A stretch of 64,000 nt of DNA. Source: Dama dama. Lineage: Eukaryota > Chordata > Mammalia > Artiodactyla > Cervidae. A model generated the notes under the pieces. It made no database searches. It saw nothing but the letters and a program-made list of their open reading frames with translations, and was not told where the DNA came from. Of this stretch, positions 25,281 through 37,671 are shown piece after piece (the first letter of the stretch is position 1; each line of letters starts with the position of its first letter). The DNA is taken from the NCBI RefSeq assembly GCF_033118175.1, contig NC_083698.1:50199501-50263500 (forward strand), given 5' to 3'. The position numbers were made by a program, and so were the translations under genes.

Positions 25281-26516
25281 CCTTGGCCCATTTTTTGATT
25301 GGGTCATTTATTTTTCTGGAATTGAGCTGCAGGAGTTGCTTGTATATTTTTGAGATTTATCCTTTGTCTGTTGCTTCGTTTGCTATTATTTTCTCCCACT
25401 CTGAGGGCTGTCTTTTCACCTTACCTATAGTTTCCTTTGTAGTGCAAAAGCTTTTAAGTTTCATTAGGTCCCATTTGTTTATTTTTGCTTTTATTTCCAA
25501 TATTCTGGGAGGTGGGTCATAGAGGATCCTGCTGTGATTTATGTCGGAGAGTGTTTTGCCTATGTTCTCCTCTAGGAGTTTTATAGTTTCTGGTTTTACA
25601 TTTAGATCTTTAATCCATTATGAGTTTATTTTTGTGTATGGTGTTAGAAAGTGTTCTAGTTTCATTCTTTTACAAGTGGTTGACCAGTTTTCCCAGCACC
25701 ACTTGTTAAAGAGGTTGTCTTTTTTCCATTGTATACCCTTGCCTCCTTTGTCGAAGATAAGGTGTCCATAGGTTCGTGGATTTATCTCTGGGCTTTCTAT
25801 TCTGTTCCACTGATCTATATTTCTGTCTTAAAAAACTGGAACTAGAACTGCCATATGACCCAGCAATCCCACTTCTGGGCATACACACTGAGGAGACCAG
25901 ATCTGAAAGAGATATGTGCACCCCAATGTTCATCGCAGCACTGTTTATAATAGCCAGGACATGGAAGCAACCTAGATGCCCATCAGCAGACGAATGGATA
26001 AGGAATCTGTGGTACATATACACCATGGAATATTACTCAGCCATTAAAAAGAATTCATTTGAATCAGTTCTAATGAGATGGATGTAACTGGAGCCCATTA
26101 TGCAGAGTGAAGTAAGCCAGAAAGATAAAGACCAATACAGTATACTAATGCATATATATGGAATTTAGAAAGATGGTAACAATAACCGTATATGCAAAAC
26201 AGAAAAAGAGACACAGATGTACAGAACAGACTTTTGGACTCTGTGGGAGAAGGCAAGGGTGGGATGTTTTGAGAGAAAAGCATCAAAACATGTATATTAT
26301 CAAGGGTGAAACAGATCACCAGTCCAGGTGGGACGCATGAGACAAGTGCTTGGGGCTGGTGCACTGGGAAGACTCAGAGGAATGGGGTGGGGAAGGGGGA
26401 TCGGGAGGGGGAATACATGTAAATCCATGGCTGATTCATGTCAATGTATGGCAAAAGGCACTACAATATTATAAAGTAATTAGCCTCCAACTAATAAAAA
26501 TAAATGGAAAAAAAAA
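25281..26516 (+). mobile_element. Ruminant L1 with 5' inversion (twin priming)
   Basis: 25281 to about 25827 is L1 ORF2 sequence in antisense. From about 25828 to 26516 it is sense, running through the ORF2 end, the 3' UTR ('catggctgattcatgtcaat') and a poly-A tail. Duplications lie at 25263-25280 and 26517-26534 (18 bp, two mismatches). About 300 bp of ORF2 that should lie between the two parts is missing. Inverted ends of this kind are the known product of twin priming. Confidence 0.93.
25829..26087 (+). pseudogene. L1 ORF2 C-terminal fragment
   Basis: Sense frame of the C-terminal end of the L1 ORF2 protein, recognisable from 'ELPYDPAIPLLGIHTEETRS', 'MFIAALFIIARTWKQPRCPS' and 'YTMEYYSAIKKN'. 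It has no endonuclease or reverse transcriptase domain. It begins at the inversion joint and is cut short by a stop at 26085-26087, about 70 codons before the end seen in the other L1 copy of this window. It cannot encode a working protein. Confidence 0.88.
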
Positions 26517-26828
26517 AGAATACTGGAGTGGGTTTCCATTCCCTTCTCCAGGGAATCTTCCTGACCCAGGTATCAAGCCTGGGTATCCTGAATTGCAGAC
26601 ATATTCTTTACCTCATCTGAGGCACCAGGGAAGCCAAGGTTGATAAATACAATTATTAATTTGAAAAAAAGAAGGAACTAAAAAATCATCTGAACAAAAT
26701 ACTAGTTTAAAAAAAAAAACTAAGTTGACAAACTTTTATTTTTCCTTGAATGTTCTTTTTGCCATTAGTAGGTTAAATTTCCTCCAAATACAGAGAGCCG
26801 GGACTATTAATATATCCCTCCTGTTACT

Positions 26829-27293
26829 TTTCCAACAAAAGGCTGTCTAGTCAAAGTTATGGTTTTTCCAGTAGTCATGTATGGATGTAAGAGTTGGACC
26901 ATAGAGAAGGCTGAGCATTGAAGAATTGATACTTTTGAACTATGGTGCTGGAGAAGACTCTTCAGAGTCCCTTGGACTGCAAGGAGATCAAACAAGTCAA
27001 TCCTAAAGGAAATCAATCCTGAATATTCACTGGAAGGGCTGAGGCTGAAGTTGAAGCTCCAATACTTTGGTCACCTGGTGCAAAGAGCTGACTTGTTAGA
27101 AAAGACCCTGATGCTGGGAAAGATTGAGGGCAGGAGGAGAAGTGGATGACAGAGGATGAGATGGTTGGATGGTGTCACCGACTCAATGGACAGAAGTTTG
27201 AGCAAGCTCCAGGAGATGGTGAAGGACAGGGAACCTGGAGTGCTGCATTCCATGGGGTCACAAAGGGTTTGACAGGACTGAAATCCTAACAAC
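26829..27293 (+). mobile_element. BovB LINE 3' fragment, sense
   Basis: It begins at 'ttccaacaaaaggctgtc', within the C-terminal part of the BovB polyprotein, and follows the consensus through 'gcaaggagatcaaac', 'ccaatactttggtcacctgg' and 'gatgctgggaaagattgagg' to the end. Frames are broken by several stops. It is 5'-truncated, about 465 bp. Confidence 0.92.
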
Positions 27294-27580
27294 AAAAATT
27301 CTAAATGTTTGGAAACTTTTGGCCAAGTCAGAATTGATGTGAGGGGCATAGCCAAGGTCTGTTCTAGGTGTTAAATTTATAAGATCAGAAGCAGTGAGAC
27401 TAGGTTGAAAGACAGGCAACCAGAGGTGGAAACTACAATTTCAGTTTGTATGGCTAGACAGAGGCTACTCACAAAAGAAAAGTAATAAGCAGAACTTACA
27501 CAAAGAGATGAAATAGGAAAAAGAGATAGAACAAAGAGAAGAGGGATGCTGGTCTGACGGAGAATTGATTGACTGATTGA
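27294..27580. other. No gene recognised
   Basis: A short interval with no assigned element. Confidence 0.45.
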
Positions 27581-27762
27581 AAGTTACTCAGTCGTGTCCG
27601 ACTCTTTGTGACCCCATGAACTATACAGTCCATGGAATTCTCTAGGCCAGAATACTGGAGTGGGTAGCCTTTCTCTTCTCCAGGGGATCTTCCCAACCCA
27701 GGGATCAAACCCAGGTCTCTCTCATTGCTGGCAGATTCTTTACCAGATGAGCCACAAGGACT
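27581..27762 (-). mobile_element. Bov-tA-type SINE, antisense
   Basis: Antisense copy with a small deletion near 27620 (the 'cagcctgccaggctcctc' stretch is reduced). Its head end reads 'agatgagccacaagga'. Confidence 0.92.
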
Positions 27763-27843
27763 GAGAATGGTAATAAGTAAAAAAAAAAAGGCAGTAAAGG
27801 TGAAGGATCAGACACTCAGTGGGCTAAATAAGCTAACAGAGAC

Positions 27844-28050
27844 TTTTTGCCTAATGTTATCTTTAGCAAGATAGTTGAGGAAGTCAAGGAATGTGAGATA
27901 GTTAGCAGTCCTATAACTGTCATCTCGTTTTTGTCCATTCTGATTTTAGAGAAGTCTGTGATGTGCATTCTTCAGCCCAAAAGTTTTATTCCCCTATCTC
28001 CAGAGGTCATCATACTGCTTCCATTACAAACCAGAACTTTCCTGGTGGCT
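27844..28050 (+). repeat. Left arm of an unidentified inverted repeat pair
   Basis: About 205 bp, roughly 80% similar by eye to the reverse complement of 28905-29103. Shared landmarks are 'aatgttatctttagca', 'tctgtgatgtgcattcttca', 'cctatctccagaggtcatca' and 'caaaccagaa'. This copy has an extra stretch of about 12-18 bp near 27885. A 132-codon open frame starts here (27847-28245), but no known domain is visible; an LTR or ERV origin is possible. Confidence 0.7.
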
Positions 28051-28904
28051 GAACAATGCTTTATCAAAGTCTCTCATAAGTGCCATGAAACTTCCAACTC
28101 ATCATCTTCCACTACCACCTGCCATGGCTCTGCCTTAGCTTTTGGCAATAAAGATTTGCTACCTAAAAGCTCAAACTGTACCCTTTCTCTTCCAGGTACC
28201 CCTTATCAGCCTTGTAGCTCCTTCCCACTAGTAAGAGAGATCTGAACTTATGTCCATATTTCCTTACATATTTCCTTACTACATATTTCCTTCCAGTTCA
28301 GGACTATTGGAGGCTGGTCCTTTTGACATAGTCTCTGGTTCTGACTCTATGCTAATCGCCTGGGCTGTAGCTTCTTCTTCTGACCCTTGGATGACCTTTT
28401 TTGTTCTGTGACTTGTCCACTAACCTAATGTTGTGACAACTTACCACTGCTTAGAAATCACATTGCCATGCCCCATCAACTAATCTTAGGTTGACAAGAC
28501 CCTTTGATACAAAGGCTACATTGGACTTTAATTTTTCTGCCTTAATTTTGACTTGCAATTTTAACTTTTTATATCTTTTGTGTATGCTGGGTTTCTCCAA
28601 TGCCTACTCTTAAGAGCCTAAGCAACTTCCTTCTGAATGAGAGATTTTTAAGAAGCCTGGGGGCCATGGTAGCAAAAAATATGGTGGTCTCTGCCTAAAT
28701 ACCTACAGACCATAGACTTCCACACTGATCAGCCATGGACTACAATCTTAGAAGTTAAACATTGTATACATGCATTCCAGTTAATCTGTTTTTTTAATGC
28801 TGCAAGACAATAACTGCAATTTTGGTGTTACTGTAAAGGATTCTTATATGGCATAAATTTCCCACTTTCTGGAGCTATATCCAAAGGACAATTCCAGAGT
28901 CTGA
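28051..28904. other. Spacer between the inverted arms, unassigned
   Basis: About 850 bp with no recognised family. It contains a short local repeat 'catatttccttac' near 28255-28285. Confidence 0.45.
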
Positions 28905-29103
28905 GAATTTAGCCCCTAGGAGAATTCTGGTTTGCAGCAGAAGTGGTATGATGACCTCTGGAGATAGGGGCATAAAACTCTTAAACTGAAGAATGCACAT
29001 CACAGACCTCTGTAAGATCAGAACGGGTAAATGTGGGAGGACAGTTAAGGGACTGCTTAAAGAATTCCTCAAATAATGCTAAAGATAACATTGGGCAAAA
29101 GCC
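28905..29103 (-). repeat. Right arm of the unidentified inverted repeat pair
   Basis: Reverse complement of the element at 27844-28050. Both arms, read in their own direction, keep an open frame with the shared string 'SVMCILQ', then 'KSF' and 'PLSPEVII'. This suggests a common coding ancestor or chance; no family could be named. Confidence 0.7.
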
Positions 29104-29106
29104 TGC

Positions 29107-29172
29107 ACTATCTCCTGAAGTTTGCTCAAGTTCATGTCCATTGAGTCAGTGATGCTGTCTAACCATCTCCTT
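29107..29172 (-). mobile_element. BovB/ART2A 3' fragment, antisense
   Basis: 'tatctcctgaagtttgctca' and 'tgtccattgagtcagtgatg' match the antisense BovB tail. Only about 65 bp remains. Confidence 0.75.
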
Positions 29173-29179
29173 TGCTAGC

Positions 29180-29310
29180 CACTGTGTCTCCACAGCTGCC
29201 CTGCAAATAGGTTCCTCAGTACCCCCTTTCTAGATTCCAGATATGTGCATAATATACAACATTTGACTTTCTGACAGCATTCTGTATAGTAGGCTCTATT
29301 ACTATTTTAA
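29180..29310 (-). mobile_element. Probable L1 fragment, antisense
   Basis: 'agctgccctgcaaataggtt', 'cctttctagattcca' and 'tttgactttctgac' resemble the antisense of ruminant L1 near the 3' end of ORF2. The copy is short and diverged. Confidence 0.5.
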
Positions 29311-29765
29311 TAAGATCTGATTTCAAATTGCAATGTTTCAAAATAGTTTCTTTATAACTCTAGTTGGATAAAGGATGAATACATCAGTTAGCTGATTATT
29401 TCCTCTTCATGGAAACAGCAAAATTTTTCCCTTTTTTTTTTTTTCACTTTCTCCAAACATATAGACCATTTTGACTATAGAAACATTCTGGAGTAAACCG
29501 TTATAAACTGTTTGTGCATGATGACAGACCTAACTGATTAACTGCTAGCTTAAATTTATTCATCGATGCAACAAGTATGAATAAGATGTGAGCATAAATG
29601 TTATTGTTCATCATGTGGCTAATGTAGTATTCACAGTAGGAGAATTTTTAGAAAATTAATTGCTTAGAATTTATATTTTGGGGGAAAGAAGGTAAAACCA
29701 CAAGTAGCTATAAGTTTCTGTAACTTGATTTCAGTTATCTGTATAAAATAATGTATGGGCTGTGA

Positions 29766-29980
29766 GAAGAGCCAGCTCATTGGAAAAGACTCTGATGCTG
29801 GGAAAGATTGAGGGGAGGAAGAGAAGGTAGCAATAGAGGATCAAATGGTTGGTCAGCATCACCGACTCAATGGACATGAGTTTGAGTAATCTCTGGGAGA
29901 TAGTGAAGGACGGGGAAGCCTGGTGCGCTGCAGACCATGGGTCACAAAGAGTCAGACACAACTTAGTGAGTAAGCAACAA
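29766..29980 (+). mobile_element. BovB/ART2A 3' tail, sense
   Basis: Follows the BovB end from 'agagccagctcattggaaaa' through 'gactcaatggacatgagttt' to 'gtcagacacaacttagtgag'. It is non-coding. Confidence 0.92.
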
Positions 29981-30504
29981 CAATAATGAGCTATGCTATT
30001 AAATTATAACATTAAGAAGAATCAAAACACTTGTAGAAATTCAAAGATTACCTTTTGCAGTGAGAGTTATAACAGTGAAACTAATGTAAACAGTATTCGG
30101 ATTAATGATGTTTCCAAATATTTCATGCTGTTAGACAATTTGAATCTTGAGTCACATAGATGTTGGTTCGGTAAGCCTTAAGAAATCATATCAATGAACC
30201 ATGGTGCCACCTATGTGAAAACTCTAAATTTATTCTGAGTGATTAAATGAGATTTGAACTTTGGACAGTGCTGTTTATCTAGCTTGATACTCCATTCACT
30301 TTCTGACTCATGTTTTCCAAGTGTTATTTCTCCCTGTAGTAAACTATTGACCAAAAACCTATTGGACAATGCTCATTGCACTCTTGATTATCTCACTGTT
30401 GTCTTATAATTTCAAGTTATTTTTTAATTATTAAATATTCAAAGAAGTGTTTTTTCCCCAGATATCACACTCCAATTTCACCTCTGTGATTCATTTATGT
30501 TTAA
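29981..30504. other. No gene recognised
   Basis: AT-rich, with nothing assigned. Confidence 0.45.
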
Positions 30505-31405
30505 TTTAATTTTTCTTCTAATTTTATGATATAATTGACATACAGCATTGTGTAAGTTTAAGAACAACATAATGATTTTACTTACACACAGCATGAAATT
30601 ATTGCCCAACTAAGTTTACTGAACATCCATTATCTCCTATAGATACAAAATTAAATAGAAAAAATTTTTCCTTGTGATGAGAACTCTTTGGATTTATTCT
30701 GTTAGCAACTTTCATATATAAAATATGGCAGTGTTAATTTCATTTATCATGTAAATTACATTCTTCATAATTATTTATCTTCTCTTTGACTGTCTTCATC
30801 GAATTCCCCCTCCCTCCACCGTCCCACACCTGGTAACACAAATCTCATCTCTTTTTCTATGAGTTTGTTTTTGAAGAATAATTGACCTACAACACTATGG
30901 TAATTCCTGTTATACAACACAGTGATTTTATATTTCTGTACATTTAAAAATGATCACCACAATAAGTCTAGTTATGATGTGTCACATTACATAGTTATTG
31001 ACTATATTTCTCACAGTATACATTTCATATCCATCACTCATTTATTTTACAACTGAAGTTTGTAGCTCTTAATCTTCCTCACTTATTTCTTTCCTTCCCC
31101 TGACCTGGCAACCACCTATTTGTTCTCCGTACTTAAAACTTTGTTTCTATTTATTGTGTTTGATTATTTGATAATTTGTTCTTTTTTTTTTGTTTTGTTT
31201 TTAGATTCCACATATAAGTAAAATCATGCAGCATTTGTCTTTGTCTAATTTATTTCACTTATCACAATATTCTATAGACTCATCCATTTTGTCCAAAAAG
31301 AAAGAGTCCATTTTTTTATGGCTGAGTAATGTTCCATTGTATATATGTACCACTTCTTTATCCCTTCATCTATTGATGGGCACTTAATGCAGCTGCTACC
31401 ACTTA
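30505..31405 (-). mobile_element. Old L1M 3' region, antisense, two pieces
   Basis: Two adjacent pieces each begin with an 'aattgacatacagcattgtg'-like motif (30533 and about 30880), so two fragments or a duplication are present. The second continues into the antisense ORF2 end: 'tagattccacatataagtaa', 'tatggctgagtaatgttcca', 'ccttcatctattgatgggca'. All of it is non-functional. Confidence 0.82.
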
Positions 31406-31409
31406 ATCC

Positions 31410-31985
31410 TTTAAAAAAATGTTTAACTACACCATGGGCAGGGAAAAGATACTAAAATTGTTGATGAGAATATTTATTGGAAAAAATCTTAGTTGGAAAT
31501 GCATTATGGCAATTTCTGTCAAATATTCAAATGTTCTTACCTTCCAACACAGAATTTCTACCTCCAAGAATTTACACTACAGGTATATACACTTACCAGC
31601 AAACAACATGTATAAAAGATTATTGTCTCTTATTTTTAGTTGTAGTATTGTTTTTAAGAGCAAGGTATTAGAAATAGCTATAGCATGAAATTATTTCCAA
31701 AATATGATGATGAATAAAAGGGTAAAGTATAACCTAACATTCATAAACTGTGATCATTGGTATTTAAAAGGACAGAAGATAATATACATACATATCAGTT
31801 CAGATACACATAAAATATCTTTGGAATAATACAAAAAGATTCATAACATTGGCTGCTTTCAGGACAGAGCACTAGATGGGGCAGATGGGCTGAGAGGGAG
31901 GCTTTTTGTCATATACCTTCAAATACTTGTTGAGTATTAAATATGAGAATGTGTTGACTATTTGATAAATAGATACATATTTAAA
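31410..31985 (+). mobile_element. Old L1ME/HAL1-type 3' end, sense
   Basis: The order 'ttatggcaatttctgtcaaa', 'gaatttacactacaggtata', 'cataaaatatctttggaata' and 'aacattggctgctttcagga' follows a familiar old mammalian L1 3' end. It is adjacent to, and opposite in sense from, the L1M piece on its left. Confidence 0.62.
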
Positions 31986-34900
31986 CAAGATTTCAAGTAA
32001 TTCATCTTGGCAGTAATTAGGAAACTAAAATAATTGAATAATTTTGAGGAAGAATGCACTGTGTATGCCTGAAAATAAGAAGAAATTCCCAACTTATTAT
32101 CTCTTTAAAGGAGAAAATTACTTGATATACATGTAAGCATTTATAAAATATTATAAAATATCTCACTATATCTTTCCCGGTTATCTTATTTTGAACATCA
32201 GCATCCTCTTTGCCAAGGTAACTTTATTTTTTTTTTAAGATCGATGCTATCTTTGCATGACCTCAGAGGTTAGCTGACGGGATTGTTATAAACAAAGAAA
32301 CAGAAATTTAATAAAGATTTTTTTCTCAATAGCTGTTGAATCTGATTTACAAATGCTGTACTTTATGGTTTGGAGATCAAAACAACAATGAGAAACATGT
32401 CTGAATGTTAAGCTCAGGGGTTCTTTATCTTTTGCAATATACTTTTCAGGGACAATTCACACAAGAATGAAAAAATGTGTTATATTACAAACAATCATAG
32501 GTGAATCTAAAAATAATATTCTTTGGAAAATTTTTGTTTAAAAACTTTAAAACTTTCTCTAGTGATGACTAAGAGACTGAGGTAAAAAGTACAGTGAAGA
32601 ATTTTTAAAAACAATCATGAAATTAGGGTGAATAAAACAATATTAATAATTACTTTATTATTTTCCATGTTTTAAATATGCATAAATAGTACAATTAGTT
32701 TAATATTATAAGTAGACATTTGGCTACCTCTCTTGCATCCCTAAGTATTTATCTGTTCAAATAGACTGAAAAAATATTTCATGATCACCTTATATTTGGT
32801 AGGGTAAGATACCTTGAACTTTCCCAAATAAATTTATTTTCAACATTTTCCTAATCTCTAAGTGAGATTGATTCCTTTTGCTTTGTGCTTTTCTAACCAT
32901 ACATCTTTTAATGGACTGTTTCAGATTCAGACAACTTTTATTCCACGATACTGTAAAGGATCTTGTACCTGCATAGATGGCATAAAAACAGGTAAAATTG
33001 CCTTTGAATCACATTATGTTAGATGCATTACAACCCAAGGAGTAGACATAATCCAACACTAAAATCATTTTAATAAAAGCTTAGGTCTCTTTGGGATTTT
33101 ATTTCCTGCAGTGTCAGGGAGACTACAGAATAAAAGCCTTTCTGTTTCATTAGCAAAGACCACTGTATTATCACAGAGTTTGCAAATTATCCACAGCTAC
33201 TTCAAATAAATACTTCTCTACAGTGCAGCGCTCTTAAAATATTTTGGGTAGTTGAAACAAATCAAATGAACTCATGCACCCATTGAAAAAAGTATGCATG
33301 AAAGTTGAAAACACAAACACTACTGTGGCTTATGGAATTTGTAGTTTAATGTAAACAGGGTGGCTGAAATGCTAATCTTTTATTTATTTAAAACAACGAG
33401 AGGAAGGTCATGAAAATAATTCACCATACTGATTCTGGCATGTAAGGGAAAAGTGAAGACCCTGTCAGTAAAGAAAGGAATGTAAAGACAAAATTAGTTT
33501 GCTGGATTCAGCTTGTGTTGTTTACTGTCATTTTGAAGGTGAGATGGCTCTTTTTCATGAAAGCTAAAATGCTGTTTGTACGCTTTGTTTTATAAGTGAT
33601 GCTTATACAGAGGATAAGGATTTAATATAATCTTAAGCCTAAAATTAATATTCATGATGGGTTAAAACCATACATCTTATGGTGTTTTTAAAGGACACAT
33701 TTTCTTATATATTGTAAGATCATCATTTACGTGTAAATAAAAATTAAATCAAGTCATTCATTAATTTGATTAGGAATTTCCAACAAAATTTCCCTATTAC
33801 TTTGGTGGAATTCTTGTACTTAAGGCTTTCAAGTGAAGGTCACATGGGCAAATCTTGTTTTGTCAGGTGGATGGTCTACGATATACAGAGCCTTGATAGA
33901 AACCAGCTGCAATGAGCTGACACTGGTTCAGGCGGAAAACTCAGACAGTGCAAACAAATACTATATCTTGGCTCAAAATACTTGCCACATCTGCCAACAA
34001 TTAGTTCTATATCAGCCCTAGAAAGGGGCAATGAAATACAGGATCAGATTTCAGAGAAAGCAAATAAACAAGGGGCCCTGCATCATTAGTCATCAAATGG
34101 TTGTAGAGGTACCCAATACCTAGACTAAAGCCCAGGCTGTCAGTCCTATAGTGTGGCAGGTTGTGTTAAGAGAGTTGCAGGGACGTGGCAAGTTGATAGC
34201 CTAATCAGACCATTGACTTATGGGTGCCACCCAACAACTGTTTATTATTCTATTAATAGATAGCAGAGACCATCCAGAGAGGTTAGAGCACTAACCTTCA
34301 GAAATGGAAGATTTAAAAAGCATTTGGATGTCATCTACTGAAATTTCTGGTCAAGATTTATGACACAGTTCAAGATGGCAATAGATAAGAAGAAAAAAAA
34401 AAAGATTTTTTCTGCTGTACTACTTTCTCCCAGAAATTCACTTTTCTAGTTCTCCTTTTAGCCTTCCTTCAATTCTTCTAAGACAATGGGTCTATTCAGG
34501 GTTTTTAACTTTTTTGACTCTAAAATGTGACTTTCTAGACATTTTATTCCTGGTATCATGGTTCAATTTTTGGCTTTTTGTGTTTACTTTCTAACCCAAG
34601 AATTATTAGTTTCCCCTATATCATACCTGGCTTCTTGGTCTCCCAGTCTGCTGAGGTGGTCATAATAAAGTGATCTGAGTTAGAAGTACAGAAATACTCT
34701 ATGCCCCTTTAAGTTGGCTATCACTATTGGCTCTGCATGCCTTAGCACATTGATGGTCAGATACTCTCCTTCCAACCAGAACTGGCGACTTTCTCCTCTT
34801 CTTCCCTAAGATGGTGGACACCCGTCTTAAAGAAATGAACTGCTGGATGAAATGGTTCTGTCCAGGGCAATGGGTTTTTCCCACAGAATTTCTCCCATCA

Positions 34901-37671
34901 CTCTGTTCTTTCCAGTAAACATTTCTCTCCGCTTTTCCCTGACTTTTGGTCCATCAGTTTTTCTGGAGAGTTAATCAGCAGATTCACTACTAAGTCTATT
35001 CTCTCTCTCGGTTCTTTTTTTCTTTAACTATGTGTCAGATATGTCAGAAATTGAAGGACAAGATACAGGAGATAGATATATAGATATATATATTTATAAA
35101 TATCTATATATGTATGTAAAGAGAGAGTCATATGTTGCAGTACGTTATCTGCATAATGTAGGTAATTGAATTGAGTGGGGGAAAAGATTTATTAAACAAA
35201 TACTTCTTTTAGATCCAATCAACGTTTATACAAGAACATTATTTTAAATATTCATTAGTAATAAAGCATAAAAGTTTGGCTATAGAGTCTCCTCAATATA
35301 GAAAGAAGATGGACTTTTCTATTCCTATATTCCACTTGAAAGAATAATTTAATTAAAAGGCAAAGCCGGCAGGAACTTTATAATCTGCATGCAATGCAGG
35401 ATATTATATAATGACCTTCATTTAAAACCCAAATCATTAAAACTAGTAAGTCTAACTGGTGACAAGGGAGATTTCAACATCAGGCCCAACAGCTTAAAAA
35501 TATGAATAAAAATCATAGCTTAAATGAATCAGTCCATTGAGAACTTATCGCAAAGTAAAATGAGAGAAGAAAAAAGTTACCTAGGCAATGAATCCTTCTG
35601 CTGCACTATTTTATCTTTTGACATGTGCTTCTCTTTTCTTCTTTTTTCCCCAGAATTTCCTCCTCTGTATAAAATAAACCCAAATCTATTTCCTAGGAAA
35701 AAATTACTTTAGACAATTTGGATGCACCAGAGAAAATAATCTTTAGAGGTGGCTAAATCACTTCTTATCCAGCCCAGTCCCATTTGTCACATAATCTCCA
35801 GAGAAGTGAGCATTTGAAATAAAGTGGAGGAGCTGCAGCCCCATAGAGGAGCAGAGAAAATTGACAACTCACTAATAACAATTTCTGGACATTTTAAAGG
35901 AATAAAACACTAGTTAGAAGCTATGAGTTTCTTTTCTGTAACACATATCTTTGTTTTGGCATTGACTTCCTCATATGATATGATTGTTTAACACAGATAG
36001 AATTAGGTCAACATTTAAATGGAAACAAAAATAGCTTTTTATTGTTGAAATTGTTTCTAAACCTTGGAGCAAACAAGGTAACTAAGTGAAATTTTTTTTT
36101 CAATTATATAATAGTGATACTTCACATTCACCAAATTCTCTTTTCTTACTTTTCTTGCACAATTTTTGTATCTGTTCTTTGTCTGTTTACTGTCTCATGT
36201 GAGCCATTAACCCAATTTCCCTCTGTCTCCTCCAGTCCTGAGTTCCCAGGTGGCAAACAATACCAACTTTTCTTCCTCATGATGATTTCCAGAAGTGAAC
36301 TAAGGAAATCCAGAACATACTGCCTTCTTAGGAAACATGATGCCACAGTTACTAGGAAAAAGATGAAAAGCAAGTCAAAGTGATTATTTGATGCCATGTA
36401 AAAAAAGTTGTCTTCAGTTTATTACAACCTTTAACAATTGAATATGGCCTCACTCAAAAGCTGAATCTATTAAATCAATAGAAGGAAGAATAAAATATGT
36501 CCTCAACCACTGAATGTATTTATAAGCAATAACCAGTTCAATTAGATTTTAGCATAGATTTACTAGCTGCTCTTGTTACCCAGTAATTTAGTCATGTAAT
36601 TAGTCAAGTTAATTGTTCAACAGTTTTGACTAAATAAATCAATTTATAGATATACTGGATATGTGGAAGTAATGTAGTAAAGGCTAGTGAGTAACCTTAG
36701 AAAGAAAAGCAAGACAATAGATCCCTTATCTAGGATAGAATGAGTTGACTTAATCAGATCATTGTTCTGTCATTTCATTACTGAAAATAGATTTAGTTAT
36801 AATAGAAAAATAGTTATGAGGTTAGGAGTCTACAGACCGAGCTGTGTCCTTGGTCATCCTCTTGACTTGGCCATGTGAGACGAAGGATGTGTCGTTTCTG
36901 GTCCTCATCTTCTCTGTTGTAAAAGCATTATGCTTGTTAGATCATCTTATTCTCACTATATTTGGATATGATGCTAGGTCTGGAATGTGTGTCCCAAAGG
37001 ACAATACAAATATGAAGCTAGATTTTAAGTCACTAAATTTCAATGAATATGTATTATTAATTAATGGTATTGTTATTAGCATTTCATAATGCAGCTAAAA
37101 ATGGAATATGATTATAACTAAGTGAAATCTGAAGTGATTACCAAACACACATTTGCTACTACACAGTACATTAATGGAGTTTCTCTTGTTAAAACTAATC
37201 CCCATAAAGTATTTTTAATAATGGCCTGGATTTTCAATGACCCTGTTTTACAGCAAAATAATTGAAATTTAAATTAAGCTTATAACGATAATCTTAGGAG
37301 ATATATATAACAACAATCTATATATCTTTGTTTTACTTGGCATTAATTTTAAAATTAAGCTTTTTTTAAAAAAAAATTAAGTTTCATAGTATATTAAAAC
37401 ATATACAAATGAAACTTTGTTACTTAAGAAATGGGGTGAAATATGTTGCTTAGTAGGTAAATTTAAGATACTTTTTGGAAATTAGTTTTTCGAATATTGT
37501 GTATTTAATTTGACAGAATAAAAGATAATGAATTTAGTTAGATGTAGTGATGAATAAAGGCTAAAATATCTCAAATGTTTAAAGAGTTCTATAGTGCAGA
37601 CTATTCTGATAGTTAACTATTTGAAGATTGGCAAAAATTTATCAGACATCTTGTACTGATTTATTGCATCA
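31986..37671. other. Large unannotated AT-rich stretch
   Basis: About 5.7 kb in which I recognise no repeat family, RNA or exon. Features of note are an AT hairpin at 35076-35111, T and A tracts near 32225 and 34391, and open frames no longer than 89 codons. If anything single-copy and functional lies in the window, this is one of the places it could be. Confidence 0.45.
35076..35111. repeat. AT-rich hairpin
   Basis: Perfect 12-bp inverted arms 'atatatagatat' (35076-35087) and 'atatctatatat' (35100-35111) around a 12-nt loop. It is probably a degenerate TA microsatellite. Confidence 0.8.

Larger units (their letters stand above)
25177..26635 (-). mobile_element. Bov-tA-type SINE split by an L1 insertion
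   Basis: The antisense SINE occupies 25177-25280 and resumes at 26517-26635. The break lies inside the body at 'agaatactggagtgggtt', which is present on both sides as the target-site duplication of the L1. The head end reads 'gaggcaccagggaagcc'. Confidence 0.9.

Noticed and set aside
27847..28245. 132-codon frame as a host gene
   Set aside because: Its first half is one arm of an inverted repeat also found at 28905-29103, so a mobile origin is more likely.
35379..35402. SINE head fragment ('taatctgcatgcaatgcagg')
   Set aside because: Resembles the Bov-tA head for about 20 bp only, with no SINE body beside it.
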